From the NCBI RefSeq assembly GCF_001652265.1, contig NZ_LWBS01000086.1, positions 1 to 64,000 of the forward strand: a stretch of DNA of 64,000 nucleotides, read 5' to 3'. Shown here piece by piece: positions 17,269-26,635 of this stretch; positions within the stretch are counted from its first letter, which is position 1, and every line of letters starts with the position of its first letter. Source of the stretch: Rhizobium leguminosarum (GTDB taxonomy: Bacteria; Pseudomonadota; Alphaproteobacteria; Rhizobiales; Rhizobiaceae). The notes under the pieces were generated by a model. That model saw only the letters and a list, made by a program, of their open reading frames with translations. It was not told where the DNA came from and did no database searches. A program made the position numbers and the translations under genes.

Positions 17269-18216
17269 TTACTGCGCCAGAACGAACGGGCCGGTGTACT
17301 TGTCGATGTTGTCCTTGGTGATTAACAGGCAATCGAAGAGCTGCTTCTCGCTCTTGGCACCGGTGTTACCCGTCTTGATCAGGTTGTCGGCCTGTTTGAC
17401 GGCTTCTTCGGAGAAGACGGCAACCGGTTGGAGGACGGTGTATTGGAGTTCGCCCGCCTTGATGGCAGCAACGGCATCCGGCGAACCGTCGAAGCCGCCG
17501 ACCTTCACATTGGCGAGCTTGCCGGCTTCCTTGAGCGCGGCGATCGCACCGAGCGCCATTTCGTCATTGCCCGAGATGACGCCGACGATATCCGGGTTGG
17601 CCTGCAGCATGGACTGCATCTTGTTATGGCCCTGGGTGCGGTCCCAGTTGGCAACTTCCTTGGCGGCCTTCTTCAGATCCGGATACTGCGAAAGGACAGT
17701 CTCGTATCCGTTCGACCGCGTTGCCGCGTTGTTGTCGGACGGAGCGCCGAAGAGCTCGGCATAGTTGCCCTTGTCGCCGATTGCTTCGACCCATTGCTGC
17801 GCACCGAGAGCGGCACCCTGTGCGTTGTTGGAAACAAGCTGCGCCTTCGCCAGGCCTTCCTGGTTGATTTCGGCGTTGACGAGGATGACCGGGATGCCGG
17901 CTGCAACGGCCTTCTTCACCGCACCGACGGAACCGTCGGCGTTTGCCGGGTCGAGGATGATCGCCACCGACTTGTTGGTTATCGCCGTATCGATCAGGTT
18001 GCTTTCGGTATTGGTGTCACCCTTGTGGGCGTTGACCGAAGCCGTGTAGCCGAGCTTCTCGGCAGTTGCCTTGGCGACATTGCCTTCCGTCAGCCAATAG
18101 GGATTCGACGGATCGTTGACGATGATCGTCATCATGCCCGCTGCCCAAGCCGAGCTTGCAAGAAGCGGTGCTACGGCCGCGGCGGCCAGAAGTATGCGCA
18201 TGCCTTTCTTAAACAT
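17269..18216 (-). CDS. eryG: Erythritol ABC transporter, periplasmic binding protein
   Basis: A 315-residue ribose-type binding protein with a signal peptide ending near SSAWA-AGMM (about residue 25). Visible family blocks are PSNPYWLTEGNVAKATAEKLG, AIILDPANADGSVGAVKKAV, VVSGNDEMALGAIAAL-like (GVISGNDEMALGAIAALKEA) and GFDGSPDAVAAIKAG. Gene order (an ATPase gene, a permease gene and this gene, divergent from eryABCD) matches the erythritol importer of R. leguminosarum, which is why I use the symbol. It captures erythritol in the periplasm. It is the last gene of its operon and is followed by a hairpin terminator. Confidence 0.82.
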   Translation of the reverse strand: MFKKGMRILLAAAAVAPLLASSAWAAGMMTIIVNDPSNPYWLTEGNVAKATAEKLGYTASVNAHKGDTNTESNLIDTAITNKSVAIILDPANADGSVGAVKKAVAAGIPVILVNAEINQEGLAKAQLVSNNAQGAALGAQQWVEAIGDKGNYAELFGAPSDNNAATRSNGYETVLSQYPDLKKAAKEVANWDRTQGHNKMQSMLQANPDIVGVISGNDEMALGAIAALKEAGKLANVKVGGFDGSPDAVAAIKAGELQYTVLQPVAVFSEEAVKQADNLIKTGNTGAKSEKQLFDCLLITKDNIDKYTGPFVLAQ

Positions 18217-18327
18217 AGTCTCTCTCCCATTCGTGAGTTCAGTTATTGCCGGGGATCCGGCAGTGCTTTCCCCAATCGGCTTCGTGGACTCCAGCCTGCC
18301 GTCGTGGATAAGTTTCGGTCTCAGCCG

Positions 18328-19380
18328 TCAGGACGATTTGACCCGGCGGCCGTATTGGATGCTGTTCATGAGGACGGCGAGAACGATCACCGCGCCGGTG
18401 AATACTGTCTGCCAGTAGGCCGAGACGCCGATGATCACGAGGCCGTCCGAAAGAAAGCCGATGACGAAAGCGCCGAGCATGGTGCCGCGAACCGTACCGC
18501 GGCCGCCGGTCAGCGCCGCCCCGCCGATGACCACGGCTGCAATCGCCGTCAGTTCGTAGGTTGTGCCTGCCGTCGGGCCGGCGGAGGTCAGCTGCGAGGA
18601 GAGGACCAGGCCGGCGATTGCGGCACAGACGCCCGAAAGCACATAGACGATGATCTTCACGCGCTTGACCGGAACGCCGGAGAGATCGGCAGCACGCTCG
18701 TTCCCACCTGAGGCATAGAGCCAGCGGCCGAAGGCGGTGCGGCTCAGCACGATCCCGCAAATGATGGCGAGAACCGCAAGCACGATGACGCCGATCGGAA
18801 TGCCTGCGAGGCGGTTGAAGCCGAGCCAGTCGAAGCCGGTATTGCCGAGTTCCGGACGGCCACCGAGATTGTTGTAGGTCAGGCCGTTGGTCATCAAGAG
18901 CGCGATACCGCGGGCGACGTAGAGCACGCCGAGCGAGGCGACGAAGGCCGGCACCTTGAGATAGGCGATCAGCACGCCGTTGACCGCACCGACCAGCGCG
19001 CCGAGCGCACATGTGATGACGACGACGGCCCAGACCGGCGGATAGAGGATGACGCCGACATAGGTGAGCGTGACGCCGTGCATCAGGAAACCGGCGATGC
19101 AGCCTGCAAGCCCCAGTGTCGAGCCGACCGACAGATCGATACCGCCATTGAGGATAACGAGCAGCATGCCGATCGCCAGAATGCCGAAGATCGCGACGTG
19201 CGACGCCATGATGAGGAAGTTGTTCAGCGTGAAGTAATAGGGCGACAGGAACGAGAAGACCGCGATGATGACGATCAGCGCGAAGAAGGCCCGGCCCTCC
19301 AGGATGAGACGCACGATATTGGTATTGCGCTTCGGCCCGCTGGAAACTGATTTCTTTTCGGTGACGTTCGTGACTGACAT
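18328..19380 (-). CDS. eryF: Erythritol ABC transporter permease
   Basis: A 350-residue RbsC-family permease. After a polar N-terminus (MSVTNVTEKK) come 8-10 hydrophobic segments, and AIAAVVIGGAALTGGRGTVRGT near residue 275 is the conserved ATPase-contact loop. The chosen ATG at 19380 excludes an upstream extension that would read through the RIME repeat. It forms a homodimeric channel in the family model, since only one permease gene is present. It lies between eryE and eryG, separated from eryE by a complete RIME. Confidence 0.83.
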   Translation of the reverse strand: MSVTNVTEKKSVSSGPKRNTNIVRLILEGRAFFALIVIIAVFSFLSPYYFTLNNFLIMASHVAIFGILAIGMLLVILNGGIDLSVGSTLGLAGCIAGFLMHGVTLTYVGVILYPPVWAVVVITCALGALVGAVNGVLIAYLKVPAFVASLGVLYVARGIALLMTNGLTYNNLGGRPELGNTGFDWLGFNRLAGIPIGVIVLAVLAIICGIVLSRTAFGRWLYASGGNERAADLSGVPVKRVKIIVYVLSGVCAAIAGLVLSSQLTSAGPTAGTTYELTAIAAVVIGGAALTGGRGTVRGTMLGAFVIGFLSDGLVIIGVSAYWQTVFTGAVIVLAVLMNSIQYGRRVKSS

Positions 19381-19402
19381 AATCAGTGCTCCATAATCCA
19401 GG

Positions 19403-19519
19403 CTAGAGCATGATGCCGAAAAGTGTGCGCGGTTTTCGGACGACATCATGCTTTACTTCTTTGATTTAGATCAGGATTCAGATTTTAGGCCGATCGGGCC
19501 TAAAATCATCCTGATCTAG
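19403..19519. repeat. RIME, complete copy between eryE and eryF
   Basis: A 117-bp element with two palindromes. The first is AGAGCATGATGCCGAAAAGT with its arm TTTTCGGACGACATCATGCT. The second is centred on TAGGCCGATCGGGCCTAAAA and flanked by ATCAGGAT and ATCCTGAT. CTAG occurs at both ends. It matches the copy at 60827-60942 closely and fits the Rhizobium-specific intergenic mosaic element. The right-hand CTAG contains the TAG stop of eryE. Confidence 0.85.
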
Positions 19520-21060
19520 TGCGCGACCACGGCTTCGCCGGAGGCGGCCATGATCTTTTCCTTGGTGACATCCGAGCCGAACTCGGCCGATATTCTGCCG
19601 CGGTGCATGACGATGATGCGGTGTGCGATACTCAGGCATTCATTGACTTCGGACGTCGAATAGATGACCGCCAATCCCTGTTTGGCGCGCTCCGCGAGCA
19701 ATTTGAAAACTTCCGCTTTGGCGCCGATGTCGATACCGCGGCTTGGCTCATCAAGCAGGATGACCTGCGGCTGGGTTGCCAGCATCTTACCGATGACGAC
19801 CTTCTGCTGGTTGCCGCCGGAGAGCGAGCCGATCGAAGCCGCACCGCCATCGGTTTTCACATGCACCCGCCGGATCGCGTCATTGACGAGATCGCGCTCC
19901 CGATGGCCGGAGGTGAAAAGCCCTTTGGTGAAGGCACGGATACTCGCAAGCGACAGATTGGAGCCGACCGTCATCGTCTGGACGAGGCCGTCGCGCTGGC
20001 GATCTTCGGGCACGAGCACGAGACCGCTGGCAATGCGCCCGGCGATGCTGAGCCCACTGACGTCCTGTCCTTCGAGCACAACCTGTCCGCCGCTTGCGCG
20101 CAGACGGCCGGCAATGCATTCGAGCAGCTCCGTGCGCCCGGCGCCCATCAGCCCGTAGATGCAGACGATCTCGCCGGCACGCACCTTGAGCGACAGACGA
20201 TCGACTGCATTATAGGCAGCACCGGAGGGACCGAGGACACTGAGGTTTTCGATGGAAAGCGAGACGTTTCCGAACTGGTGACCTTGCGGCGGGCTGCCAA
20301 GGTCGAAATTCTCGCCGACCATGTTGCGGACGATCCATTTGAGATCGATGTCCTTGCGCTCGGCATAGGCCGTCATGTTTCCGTCGCGCAGAACGACGGC
20401 GTGATTGGTGATCTGCAGCGCCTCTTCCAGATGATGCGAGATGTAGACGATCGACACGCCTCGGCTCGTCAGGTCGTGGATGACCTTGAAGAGCACTTCC
20501 ACCTCGGTCGCGCTCAGCGCCGAGGTCGGCTCGTCCATGATCAGGATGCGCGAATTGACGGAGAGCGCCCGCGCAATTTCGACGATCTGCTGCTGGCCGA
20601 GGCGAAGATCCTCGACCCGCGTCAGCGGATCGATGTCTTCCTCGAGCTCTTCCATGAGCGCCCGGGTCTGGCGCTCCTCTTCAGCGAAGTCGACGACACC
20701 GCCCTTGATGATCTCCCGGCCCATGAAAATATTGTCACGGACACTGAGATTGGGGGCCAGGCTGAGCTCCTGGTGAATGATGGAGATCCCGCACTCGCGC
20801 GCATGGGTCGACGAGCTAAAGCTGATCGGCGAGCCGTCGAGAATGATTTCGCCGGAGCTTGCCTGCGCCACACCCGAAAGGATCTTCATCAAGGTCGACT
20901 TGCCCGCGCCGTTCTCCCCGAACAGCGTTGTGACCTGGCCGCGATGAATGTCGAAGTTCACCCCCTTCAGGGCGTGAACGCTGCCGTATGATTTTGCGAT
21001 GTTGCGGGCTGCGAGGACGACCTCGCCTTTCGCCCCGTTGCTGCGTTGCGGCTGGCTCAT
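19516..21060 (-). CDS. eryE: Erythritol ABC transporter, duplicated ATP-binding protein
   Basis: A 514-residue double ABC ATPase. The first domain has Walker A GENGAGKSTLMK (about residue 53), the signature LRLGQQQIVEIARAL and Walker B ILIMDEPTSAL. The second domain has degenerate Walker A GLMGAGRTEL, signature LSGGNQQKVV and LLDEPSRGID. It drives import through EryF. Its ATG overlaps the TGA of the upstream DUF2291 gene by four bases, so translation is probably coupled. Its TAG stop lies in the terminal CTAG of a RIME. Confidence 0.85.
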   Translation of the reverse strand: MSQPQRSNGAKGEVVLAARNIAKSYGSVHALKGVNFDIHRGQVTTLFGENGAGKSTLMKILSGVAQASSGEIILDGSPISFSSSTHARECGISIIHQELSLAPNLSVRDNIFMGREIIKGGVVDFAEEERQTRALMEELEEDIDPLTRVEDLRLGQQQIVEIARALSVNSRILIMDEPTSALSATEVEVLFKVIHDLTSRGVSIVYISHHLEEALQITNHAVVLRDGNMTAYAERKDIDLKWIVRNMVGENFDLGSPPQGHQFGNVSLSIENLSVLGPSGAAYNAVDRLSLKVRAGEIVCIYGLMGAGRTELLECIAGRLRASGGQVVLEGQDVSGLSIAGRIASGLVLVPEDRQRDGLVQTMTVGSNLSLASIRAFTKGLFTSGHRERDLVNDAIRRVHVKTDGGAASIGSLSGGNQQKVVIGKMLATQPQVILLDEPSRGIDIGAKAEVFKLLAERAKQGLAVIYSTSEVNECLSIAHRIIVMHRGRISAEFGSDVTKEKIMAASGEAVVAH

Positions 21061-21713
21061 TTGAGCTCGACCTTCACCGGCGTGACGAGCCAGTTCTTCG
21101 GGTTGATGAGCTTGAAGACGCCGACGACGGTCGCCTGCTTTCCGTCCAGGGCGTCAGGATCCAAGCCCGCAAAAACCGCCTTCTTCATCTCGTTATTGAT
21201 GGCCGAACCGGCATCCTGATATTGGATCTGGTTGGTGAACTGGCCGAATTCGATGGTGCCGGTTGCGTCGCGGAGGTCCGTGCCGTTGACCGCAGGACCG
21301 GTCTGGACACGGACCACCGTCTCGGGAGGCAACCCATCGATCTTCATTTCGTTGGTGTTCGACTTGCGAGTGCCGAAAACGCCGGTCAGCGTGACGGGAA
21401 TGACCGGTCCGGTGCTCGTCGCAGTGCCGTATTTCTCGGCTGCCGCCTTCTTGTCGGCGGCAATGGCGGCCGCGAGATCGGCGGCTGCAACGGCCCGCTC
21501 CTCGACATTTGCCTTGATCTTCGGGAACTGCTCGGCGCCGAAGGTTTCCGGAGAGAATGTTTGCTGGCGGACATCGTTTTCGGAACCGAACTTGACGACC
21601 GTCGTATCGAACGCGATCGCTGCTATGACGATAACCGCCAACGCCGCGCTGATAAGGAGCCCGCGATTGCCGCTGCTCGGCTTTGATGCTGGATAATCGG
21701 GCGATGTACCCAT
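21057..21713 (-). CDS. DUF2291-family protein, first gene of the eryEFG operon
   Basis: A 218-residue protein with one N-terminal membrane segment (about residues 18-36, GLLISAALAVIVIAAIAFDTT) and a periplasmic remainder. The composition matches the DUF2291 family, whose members commonly accompany ribose-type ABC importers and have no established activity. The start at MGTSPDYPASKP gives a short cytoplasmic tail; a longer frame upstream lacks support. The stop overlaps the eryE start (ATGA). Coupling to the ATPase gene suggests an accessory role in transporter assembly or substrate capture, which is inference. Confidence 0.7.
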   Translation of the reverse strand: MGTSPDYPASKPSSGNRGLLISAALAVIVIAAIAFDTTVVKFGSENDVRQQTFSPETFGAEQFPKIKANVEERAVAAADLAAAIAADKKAAAEKYGTATSTGPVIPVTLTGVFGTRKSNTNEMKIDGLPPETVVRVQTGPAVNGTDLRDATGTIEFGQFTNQIQYQDAGSAINNEMKKAVFAGLDPDALDGKQATVVGVFKLINPKNWLVTPVKVELK

Positions 21714-22502
21714 GTCCGGACAGCCTTGGCTTGGAATGGCGAGATGGAGAGGGTTAGCGCGACGATGATCGCAGGCGGGTTGAAGCATTGCGTCGCACCG
21801 GAACAGAAGCCGGCGGGCCACCCGCAAGAGCGCAACTCTGGACGAAAATTCGCATTTGAAGCCTCCTCAACAAGACCGGCGGCCGTCTCCTCCAACCGCC
21901 TGGACCTGTAAATTCTCCATCAGGAAGCGCACTTCCGTGATAGAAGTATGTTATTTATGCCGGAAATGATGTTATAAATTTTACGAGCTGTCAACGGCAC
22001 TTTCGCAGCAACTCGATTAAAAGGCACGGCCTCACATCTTGTTCATCACGCTGCAACGCAGCAAAAAGTGGCAGGAAATGCAGACGCCTTCATGCTTGTC
22101 ATTCGATCGAACGATGGCAGCATCTATCTGTTGTTCATTCAAAATGTCACAGATCGGGCATTGTGCGCACTGCCGTTTTCGATGCCACGCGCCGATAGCT
22201 CGACAGCGCGGAAGTAAACTCCTTGCTCCTCTATTCTAAATGAAAAAAATTACAGCGCTAGAAAAATCTTACTGGCATTGTGGTATCTTTATGTTATGTT
22301 TTCGAGCGAAGTTAGGGAGGTTTCCGCTGCCCTCCAGATCTGGGATTTGCCAAAGGGGGCGCGCTTGCCGTTACCCGTGGAAGGGCCGAAGTTGGCAGAC
22401 GGATGCATTATCCCAGAGTTTAGGGATCGGGAGGACTTCAGATGAATTTGATGCGCGTACTGCCCGCCGCGGCGCTTGCGGTGGTGGCGAAATAGGCCTG
22501 CG
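21714..22502. promoter_or_regulatory. Divergent ery control region
   Basis: About 790 bases between the divergent DUF2291-eryEFG and eryABCD operons. No gene is convincing apart from a 17-codon leader-like frame (22442-22495). AT-rich patches at 21910-22030 and 22230-22320 contrast with the coding GC content and are likely promoter zones for the two directions. The target of EryD is expected here, but I cannot define its operator by eye. A 66-codon open frame at 22039-22239 has no recognisable features. Confidence 0.5.
22442..22495 (+). CDS. Possible 17-residue leader peptide upstream of eryA
   Basis: ATG at 22442 with a well-placed GGGAGGA site 8 bases upstream encodes MNLMRVLPAAALAVVAK and stops with TAG, 7 bases before the eryA ATG. 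The residues resemble the start of a signal peptide. It may be a translated leader that couples ribosomes into eryA, or the stump of a lost exported protein. The strong ribosome site is the main support. Confidence 0.4.
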   Translation: MNLMRVLPAAALAVVAK

Positions 22503-24077
22503 ATGACATCGATCCAGAAGATCATCATTGGCATAGATGCCGGCACCTCGGTCATCAAGGCCGTTGCGTTCGATCTGTCCGGACGCCAGATTGCCACGGC
22601 CTCCGTTCGCAACAGATACACCACCGGAGACGATGGCTCGGCAACGCAGTCGCTGGATCAGACCTGGCTCGATTGCGCCAGCGCGTTGCGTGGCCTCGGC
22701 GAAAAGGTCCCTGATCTTGCATCCCGAACCGCAGCCATCGCCGTCACTGGACAGGGCGACGGCACCTGGCTCGTCGGCCGCGGCAATAGGCCGGTCGCCG
22801 ATGCCTGGCTGGGGCTCGACGCGCGCGCCGCGCCGACGGTTACGTCGCTCGCCGGCGGAACCCAGAACCGTGCCCGCTTCGAGGCGACAGGCACCGGCCT
22901 CAACACTTGCCAGCAGGGCGCGCAACTCGCCCATATGGACCGCTTCACACCGGATCTTCTCGATCGGGCGGAGACGGCGCTGCACTGCAAGGACTGGCTC
23001 TATCTCAACCTCACAGGCGTGCGGGCAACCGATCCATCGGAGGCGAGTTTCACCTTCGGCAATTTCAGAACGCGCCAGTATGATGCAGTGGTGATCGACG
23101 CGCTCGGCCTTGACCACAGACGCGGGCTCCTGCCCGAAATCATCGACGGCAGCGAGATCAGCCACCCGCTGACATCGGAGGCGGCGAAGGCCTGCGGGCT
23201 TCTTGCCGGAACGCCGGTTTGCCTCGGCTATGTCGACATGGTGATGACGGCGCTTGGTGCAGGCGTGCGCAGCGGCGCTCGCAACGCCGCCTGCTCGACG
23301 ATCGGCTCGACCGGCGTGCACTTGCGCGCCAAGTCCGTTGCCGACGTTCAGCTCAATCGCGAGGGCACAGGCTATGTGATCGCCCTGCCCATCCCCGGCA
23401 TCGTCACTCAGGTCCAGACGAATATGGGCGCGACGATCAACATCGACTGGATCCTTAATGTCGCCGCCTATCTCATGGCCGAGGCGGGCAAGCCTGCTTC
23501 GCATGCAGACCTCATTGCGCGCATCGACGGCTGGTTTGCAGAAAGCCGACCGGGGTCGGTGCTTTATCATCCCTACATTTCCGAAGCGGGCGAACGTGGG
23601 CCTTTCGTCAACGCCAATGCGCGCGCGGGCTTCACCGGGCTTTCGATGCGTCACGGTTTCCCCGACCTGCTGCGCAGCGTGATCGAAGGGTTGGGCCTTG
23701 CTACCCGCGACTGCTACGCGGCGATGGGCGCGATGCCCGAAGAGTTGCGGCTCACGGGCGGGGCAACACGCTCTCTCGCCCTTCGCCGTTCACTCTCGGC
23801 CGCCGTTAACGCACCGATCCGCCAGTCGCGCCGCGAGGAGACGGGGGCGGCCGGCGTGGCGATGATGGCCGCGGTGGCTGTCGGCGTCTATTCCGGCATG
23901 GACGATTGCATAACCGACTGGGTGACGCCGCTGCTCGGCGATCTGGAGATACCGGAGGCCAGCGAGGCCCACCGGTTCGACCGGCTCTTTTCTGCCTATA
24001 CCGATGTACGCCAGGCAATGGCGCCCGCCTGGGACAAGCTTGCCGAAGCCGCAACGACGTCGCCGGTGGGCGCGTAA
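22503..24077 (+). CDS. eryA: Erythritol kinase
   Basis: A 524-residue FGGY kinase. The start MTSIQKIIIGIDAG places the nucleotide loop GIDAGTSVIKAVAFDLSG at the N-terminus. TGQGDGTWLV and the C-terminal LTGGATRSLALRRSLS region match the erythritol kinase group. It phosphorylates erythritol to L-erythritol 4-phosphate, the first committed step. It is followed by eryB (32 bases), eryC and eryD in the order known from Brucella and rhizobia, which makes the assignment firm. A paralogue in the window lies at 14710-16239. Confidence 0.92.
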   Translation: MTSIQKIIIGIDAGTSVIKAVAFDLSGRQIATASVRNRYTTGDDGSATQSLDQTWLDCASALRGLGEKVPDLASRTAAIAVTGQGDGTWLVGRGNRPVADAWLGLDARAAPTVTSLAGGTQNRARFEATGTGLNTCQQGAQLAHMDRFTPDLLDRAETALHCKDWLYLNLTGVRATDPSEASFTFGNFRTRQYDAVVIDALGLDHRRGLLPEIIDGSEISHPLTSEAAKACGLLAGTPVCLGYVDMVMTALGAGVRSGARNAACSTIGSTGVHLRAKSVADVQLNREGTGYVIALPIPGIVTQVQTNMGATINIDWILNVAAYLMAEAGKPASHADLIARIDGWFAESRPGSVLYHPYISEAGERGPFVNANARAGFTGLSMRHGFPDLLRSVIEGLGLATRDCYAAMGAMPEELRLTGGATRSLALRRSLSAAVNAPIRQSRREETGAAGVAMMAAVAVGVYSGMDDCITDWVTPLLGDLEIPEASEAHRFDRLFSAYTDVRQAMAPAWDKLAEAATTSPVGA

Positions 24078-24109
24078 TTCTGATGCAGCAGGCATCGAAG
24101 GAGCATGAC

Positions 24110-25621
24110 ATGACCGAACCCGAACTCCTGGATCTCTTCGTCATCGGCGGAGGCATCAACGGCGCGGGGATAGCACGCGATGCCGCGGGCCGCGGCTTGA
24201 AGGTCGTGCTGTGCGAAAAGGACGATCTGGCACAGGGAACCTCGTCACGTTCGGGCAAGCTGGTGCATGGCGGTTTGCGTTACCTCGAATATTACGAATT
24301 CCGCCTGGTGCGTGAGGCGCTGATCGAGCGTGAAGTGCTGCTCAACGCCGCGCCGCATATCATCTGGCCGATGCGCTTCGTCCTGCCGCACAGCCCAGAG
24401 GATCGCCCCGCATGGCTCGTGCGGCTCGGCCTTTTCCTCTATGATCATCTCGGCGGCCGCAAGAAGCTGCCCGGGACCCGCACGCTCAATCTGCTCCGTG
24501 ACCCGGAAGGCATGCCGATCCTCGATCAATACACACGCGGTTTTGAATATTCCGATTGCTGGGTCGACGACGCCCGCCTCGTGACCTTGAATGCGGTCAG
24601 CGCAGCGGAAAACGGCGCTCTGGTGCTGACCCGCTCGCCGGCTGTGTCGGCCCGCCGCGAGAATGGCGGTTGGACCGTGGTCACGAAAAACAACTCCACG
24701 GGAGAGACGCGAACCTTCCGTGCCAAATGTCTGGTGAACTGCGCCGGCCCCTGGGTGATGGACATCATCAATCGCGTCGCCGGTTCGAACTCCGGCCGCA
24801 ATGTCCGCCTCGTCAAGGGCAGCCACATCATCGTGCCGAAGTTCTGGGCGGGCGCCAATGCCTATCTGGTGCAGAACCACGACAAACGCGTCATTTTCAT
24901 CAATCCCTACGAGGGCGACAAGGCGCTGATCGGGACGACCGATATCGCGTACGAGGGCCGGGCCGAGGATGTTACCGCCGACGAGACGGAGATCGAGTAT
25001 CTGCTCCAGGCGGTCAATCGCTACTTCAAGGAAAAGCTGCGTCGCCACGATGTGCTGCACAGCTTCTCCGGCGTGCGCCCGCTGTTTGACGACGGCAAGG
25101 GCAATCCGTCGGCCGTTACCCGCGACTATGTCTTCGATCTCGACGAGACAGGCGGCGCTCCGCTGCTCAACGTCTTCGGCGGCAAGATCACCACATTCCG
25201 CGAGCTCGCTGAACGCGGCATGCAGCGCCTGAAGCACATCTTCCCGAACATGGGAGGCGACTGGACGGAGAAAGCGCCGCTGCCGGGCGGCGAAATTCCG
25301 AATGCCGACTACGAGAGCTTCGCAAACAGCCTGCGCGATACCTATCCCTGGATGCCGCGCGAGCTCGTGCATCACTATGGCCGTCTCTATGGCGCCCGCG
25401 CCAGGAATGTGGTTGCCGGCGCGACAGGCATGGAAGGGCTCGGGAGGCACTTCGGCGGACAGCTCTATGAGGCCGAGGCCCGCTATCTCGTCCTCACGGA
25501 ATGGGCCGAAACGGCCGACGACATCCTCTATCGCCGCACCAAACACTACCTCCATCTGAACGAAGCGGAGCGCGCGGCCTTTGGCGAGTGGTTTGCTTCA
25601 ACCCGCCTTGCCGCCGCCTGA
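24110..25621 (+). CDS. eryB: Erythritol-phosphate dehydrogenase, GlpD family
   Basis: A 503-residue FAD enzyme with DLFVIGGGINGAGIARDAAG near residue 9 and QGTSSRSGKLVHGGLRYLE, the family FAD/substrate block, then a C-terminal GlpD domain. The ATG at 24110 has AAGGAG 7 bases upstream, which favours it over the ATG at 24083. In the erythritol pathway it oxidises L-erythritol 4-phosphate to L-3-tetrulose 4-phosphate and reduces quinone at the membrane. Because it resembles GlpD it is often mis-annotated as glycerol-3-phosphate dehydrogenase; position between eryA and eryC decides the call. Confidence 0.92.
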   Translation: MTEPELLDLFVIGGGINGAGIARDAAGRGLKVVLCEKDDLAQGTSSRSGKLVHGGLRYLEYYEFRLVREALIEREVLLNAAPHIIWPMRFVLPHSPEDRPAWLVRLGLFLYDHLGGRKKLPGTRTLNLLRDPEGMPILDQYTRGFEYSDCWVDDARLVTLNAVSAAENGALVLTRSPAVSARRENGGWTVVTKNNSTGETRTFRAKCLVNCAGPWVMDIINRVAGSNSGRNVRLVKGSHIIVPKFWAGANAYLVQNHDKRVIFINPYEGDKALIGTTDIAYEGRAEDVTADETEIEYLLQAVNRYFKEKLRRHDVLHSFSGVRPLFDDGKGNPSAVTRDYVFDLDETGGAPLLNVFGGKITTFRELAERGMQRLKHIFPNMGGDWTEKAPLPGGEIPNADYESFANSLRDTYPWMPRELVHHYGRLYGARARNVVAGATGMEGLGRHFGGQLYEAEARYLVLTEWAETADDILYRRTKHYLHLNEAERAAFGEWFASTRLAAA

Positions 25622-25632
25622 AGGATGCCGCC

Positions 25633-26565
25633 ATGCCGCTGACCCTTTCGCTCAACACCAATCCGCTGGTGAACCGCTTCGCCGACCCTGACGATCTGAT
25701 CGATATGGTTGCGCATGATTTGCGGATCCGCGACCTTCAACTGACCCACGAATTCATTAATCCGAGCTGGCAGGCGCCCGTGATTAGCCGCCTGACGCGT
25801 ACGATGAGCGCTGCGCTGAAGCGCACCGGCGTGCGTGCTACCTCGGGCATGACGGGCCCCTATGGGCGCCTCAATCATTTCGGACATCCGGATGCCGATG
25901 TGCGCCGCTACTACGTCGACTGGTTCAAGACCTTTGCCGACATCACCGCCGATCTCGGCGGCCATTCGGTCGGCACGCAATTTGCGATCTTCACCTACAA
26001 GGACTTCGACGATCCGGCCAGACGCGAGGAGTTGATCAAGATCGCCATCGATTGTTGGGCTGATGTCGCCGAGCACGCGCGGGCCGCAGGCCTCTCCTAC
26101 ATGTTCTGGGAACCGATGAGCATCGGCCGCGAGTTCGGCGAGACGATCGGCGCCTGCCTGTCGCTGCAGGAGCGGCTGACAGCCGCCGGAATGGCCGTCC
26201 CGATGTGGATGATGGCGGATATCGATCATGGCGACATCACCTCCGCCGATCCCGATGACTACGACCCCTATGCCTGGGCGCGCGCCGTCCCGCCGGTATC
26301 GCCGATCATCCACATCAAACAGAGCCTGATGGACAAGGGCGGGCACCGGCCCTTTACCGCCGAATTCAACGCCAAGGGCCGCATACAGCCGGCACCTCTG
26401 CTTCAGGCGCTGGCCGAAGGTGGGGCGAAGGACAATGAAATCTGCCTGGAACTCTCCTTCAAGGAACGCGAGCCGAACGATCGCCAGGTCATCCCGCAGA
26501 TTGCCGAAAGCGTCGCCTTCTGGGCGCCGCATATCGACACCGGCGTCGATGACTTGAACATCTGA
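25633..26565 (+). CDS. eryC: Tetrulose-phosphate isomerase/racemase of erythritol catabolism
   Basis: A 310-residue TIM-barrel protein of the xylose-isomerase-like superfamily (MPLTLSLNTNPLVNRFADPD start, HEFINPSW, SYMFWEPMSIGREFGET, MWMMADIDHGD, CLELSFKERE). The acidic residues in these blocks are candidate metal ligands. EryC was first called erythrulose-1-phosphate dehydrogenase. Work in Brucella assigns it the conversion of L-3-tetrulose 4-phosphate to D-erythrulose 4-phosphate. An AAGG site lies 8 bases upstream of the chosen ATG. It is co-transcribed between eryB and eryD. Confidence 0.9.
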   Translation: MPLTLSLNTNPLVNRFADPDDLIDMVAHDLRIRDLQLTHEFINPSWQAPVISRLTRTMSAALKRTGVRATSGMTGPYGRLNHFGHPDADVRRYYVDWFKTFADITADLGGHSVGTQFAIFTYKDFDDPARREELIKIAIDCWADVAEHARAAGLSYMFWEPMSIGREFGETIGACLSLQERLTAAGMAVPMWMMADIDHGDITSADPDDYDPYAWARAVPPVSPIIHIKQSLMDKGGHRPFTAEFNAKGRIQPAPLLQALAEGGAKDNEICLELSFKEREPNDRQVIPQIAESVAFWAPHIDTGVDDLNI

Positions 26566-26635
26566 GGCGGAGATCTTTAAAAGGCAGCACTGCGATACGG
26601 CGGAATCGCCGCATGACCTTCGAAAAGGAGCCGTG

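Noticed and set aside
19519..20991. 490-codon plus-strand frame opposite eryE
   Set aside because: Antisense of a complete double ABC ATPase with all motifs on the minus strand.
22039..22239. 66-codon frame in the ery control region
   Set aside because: No ribosome site, no recognisable feature and atypical composition; left as intergenic.
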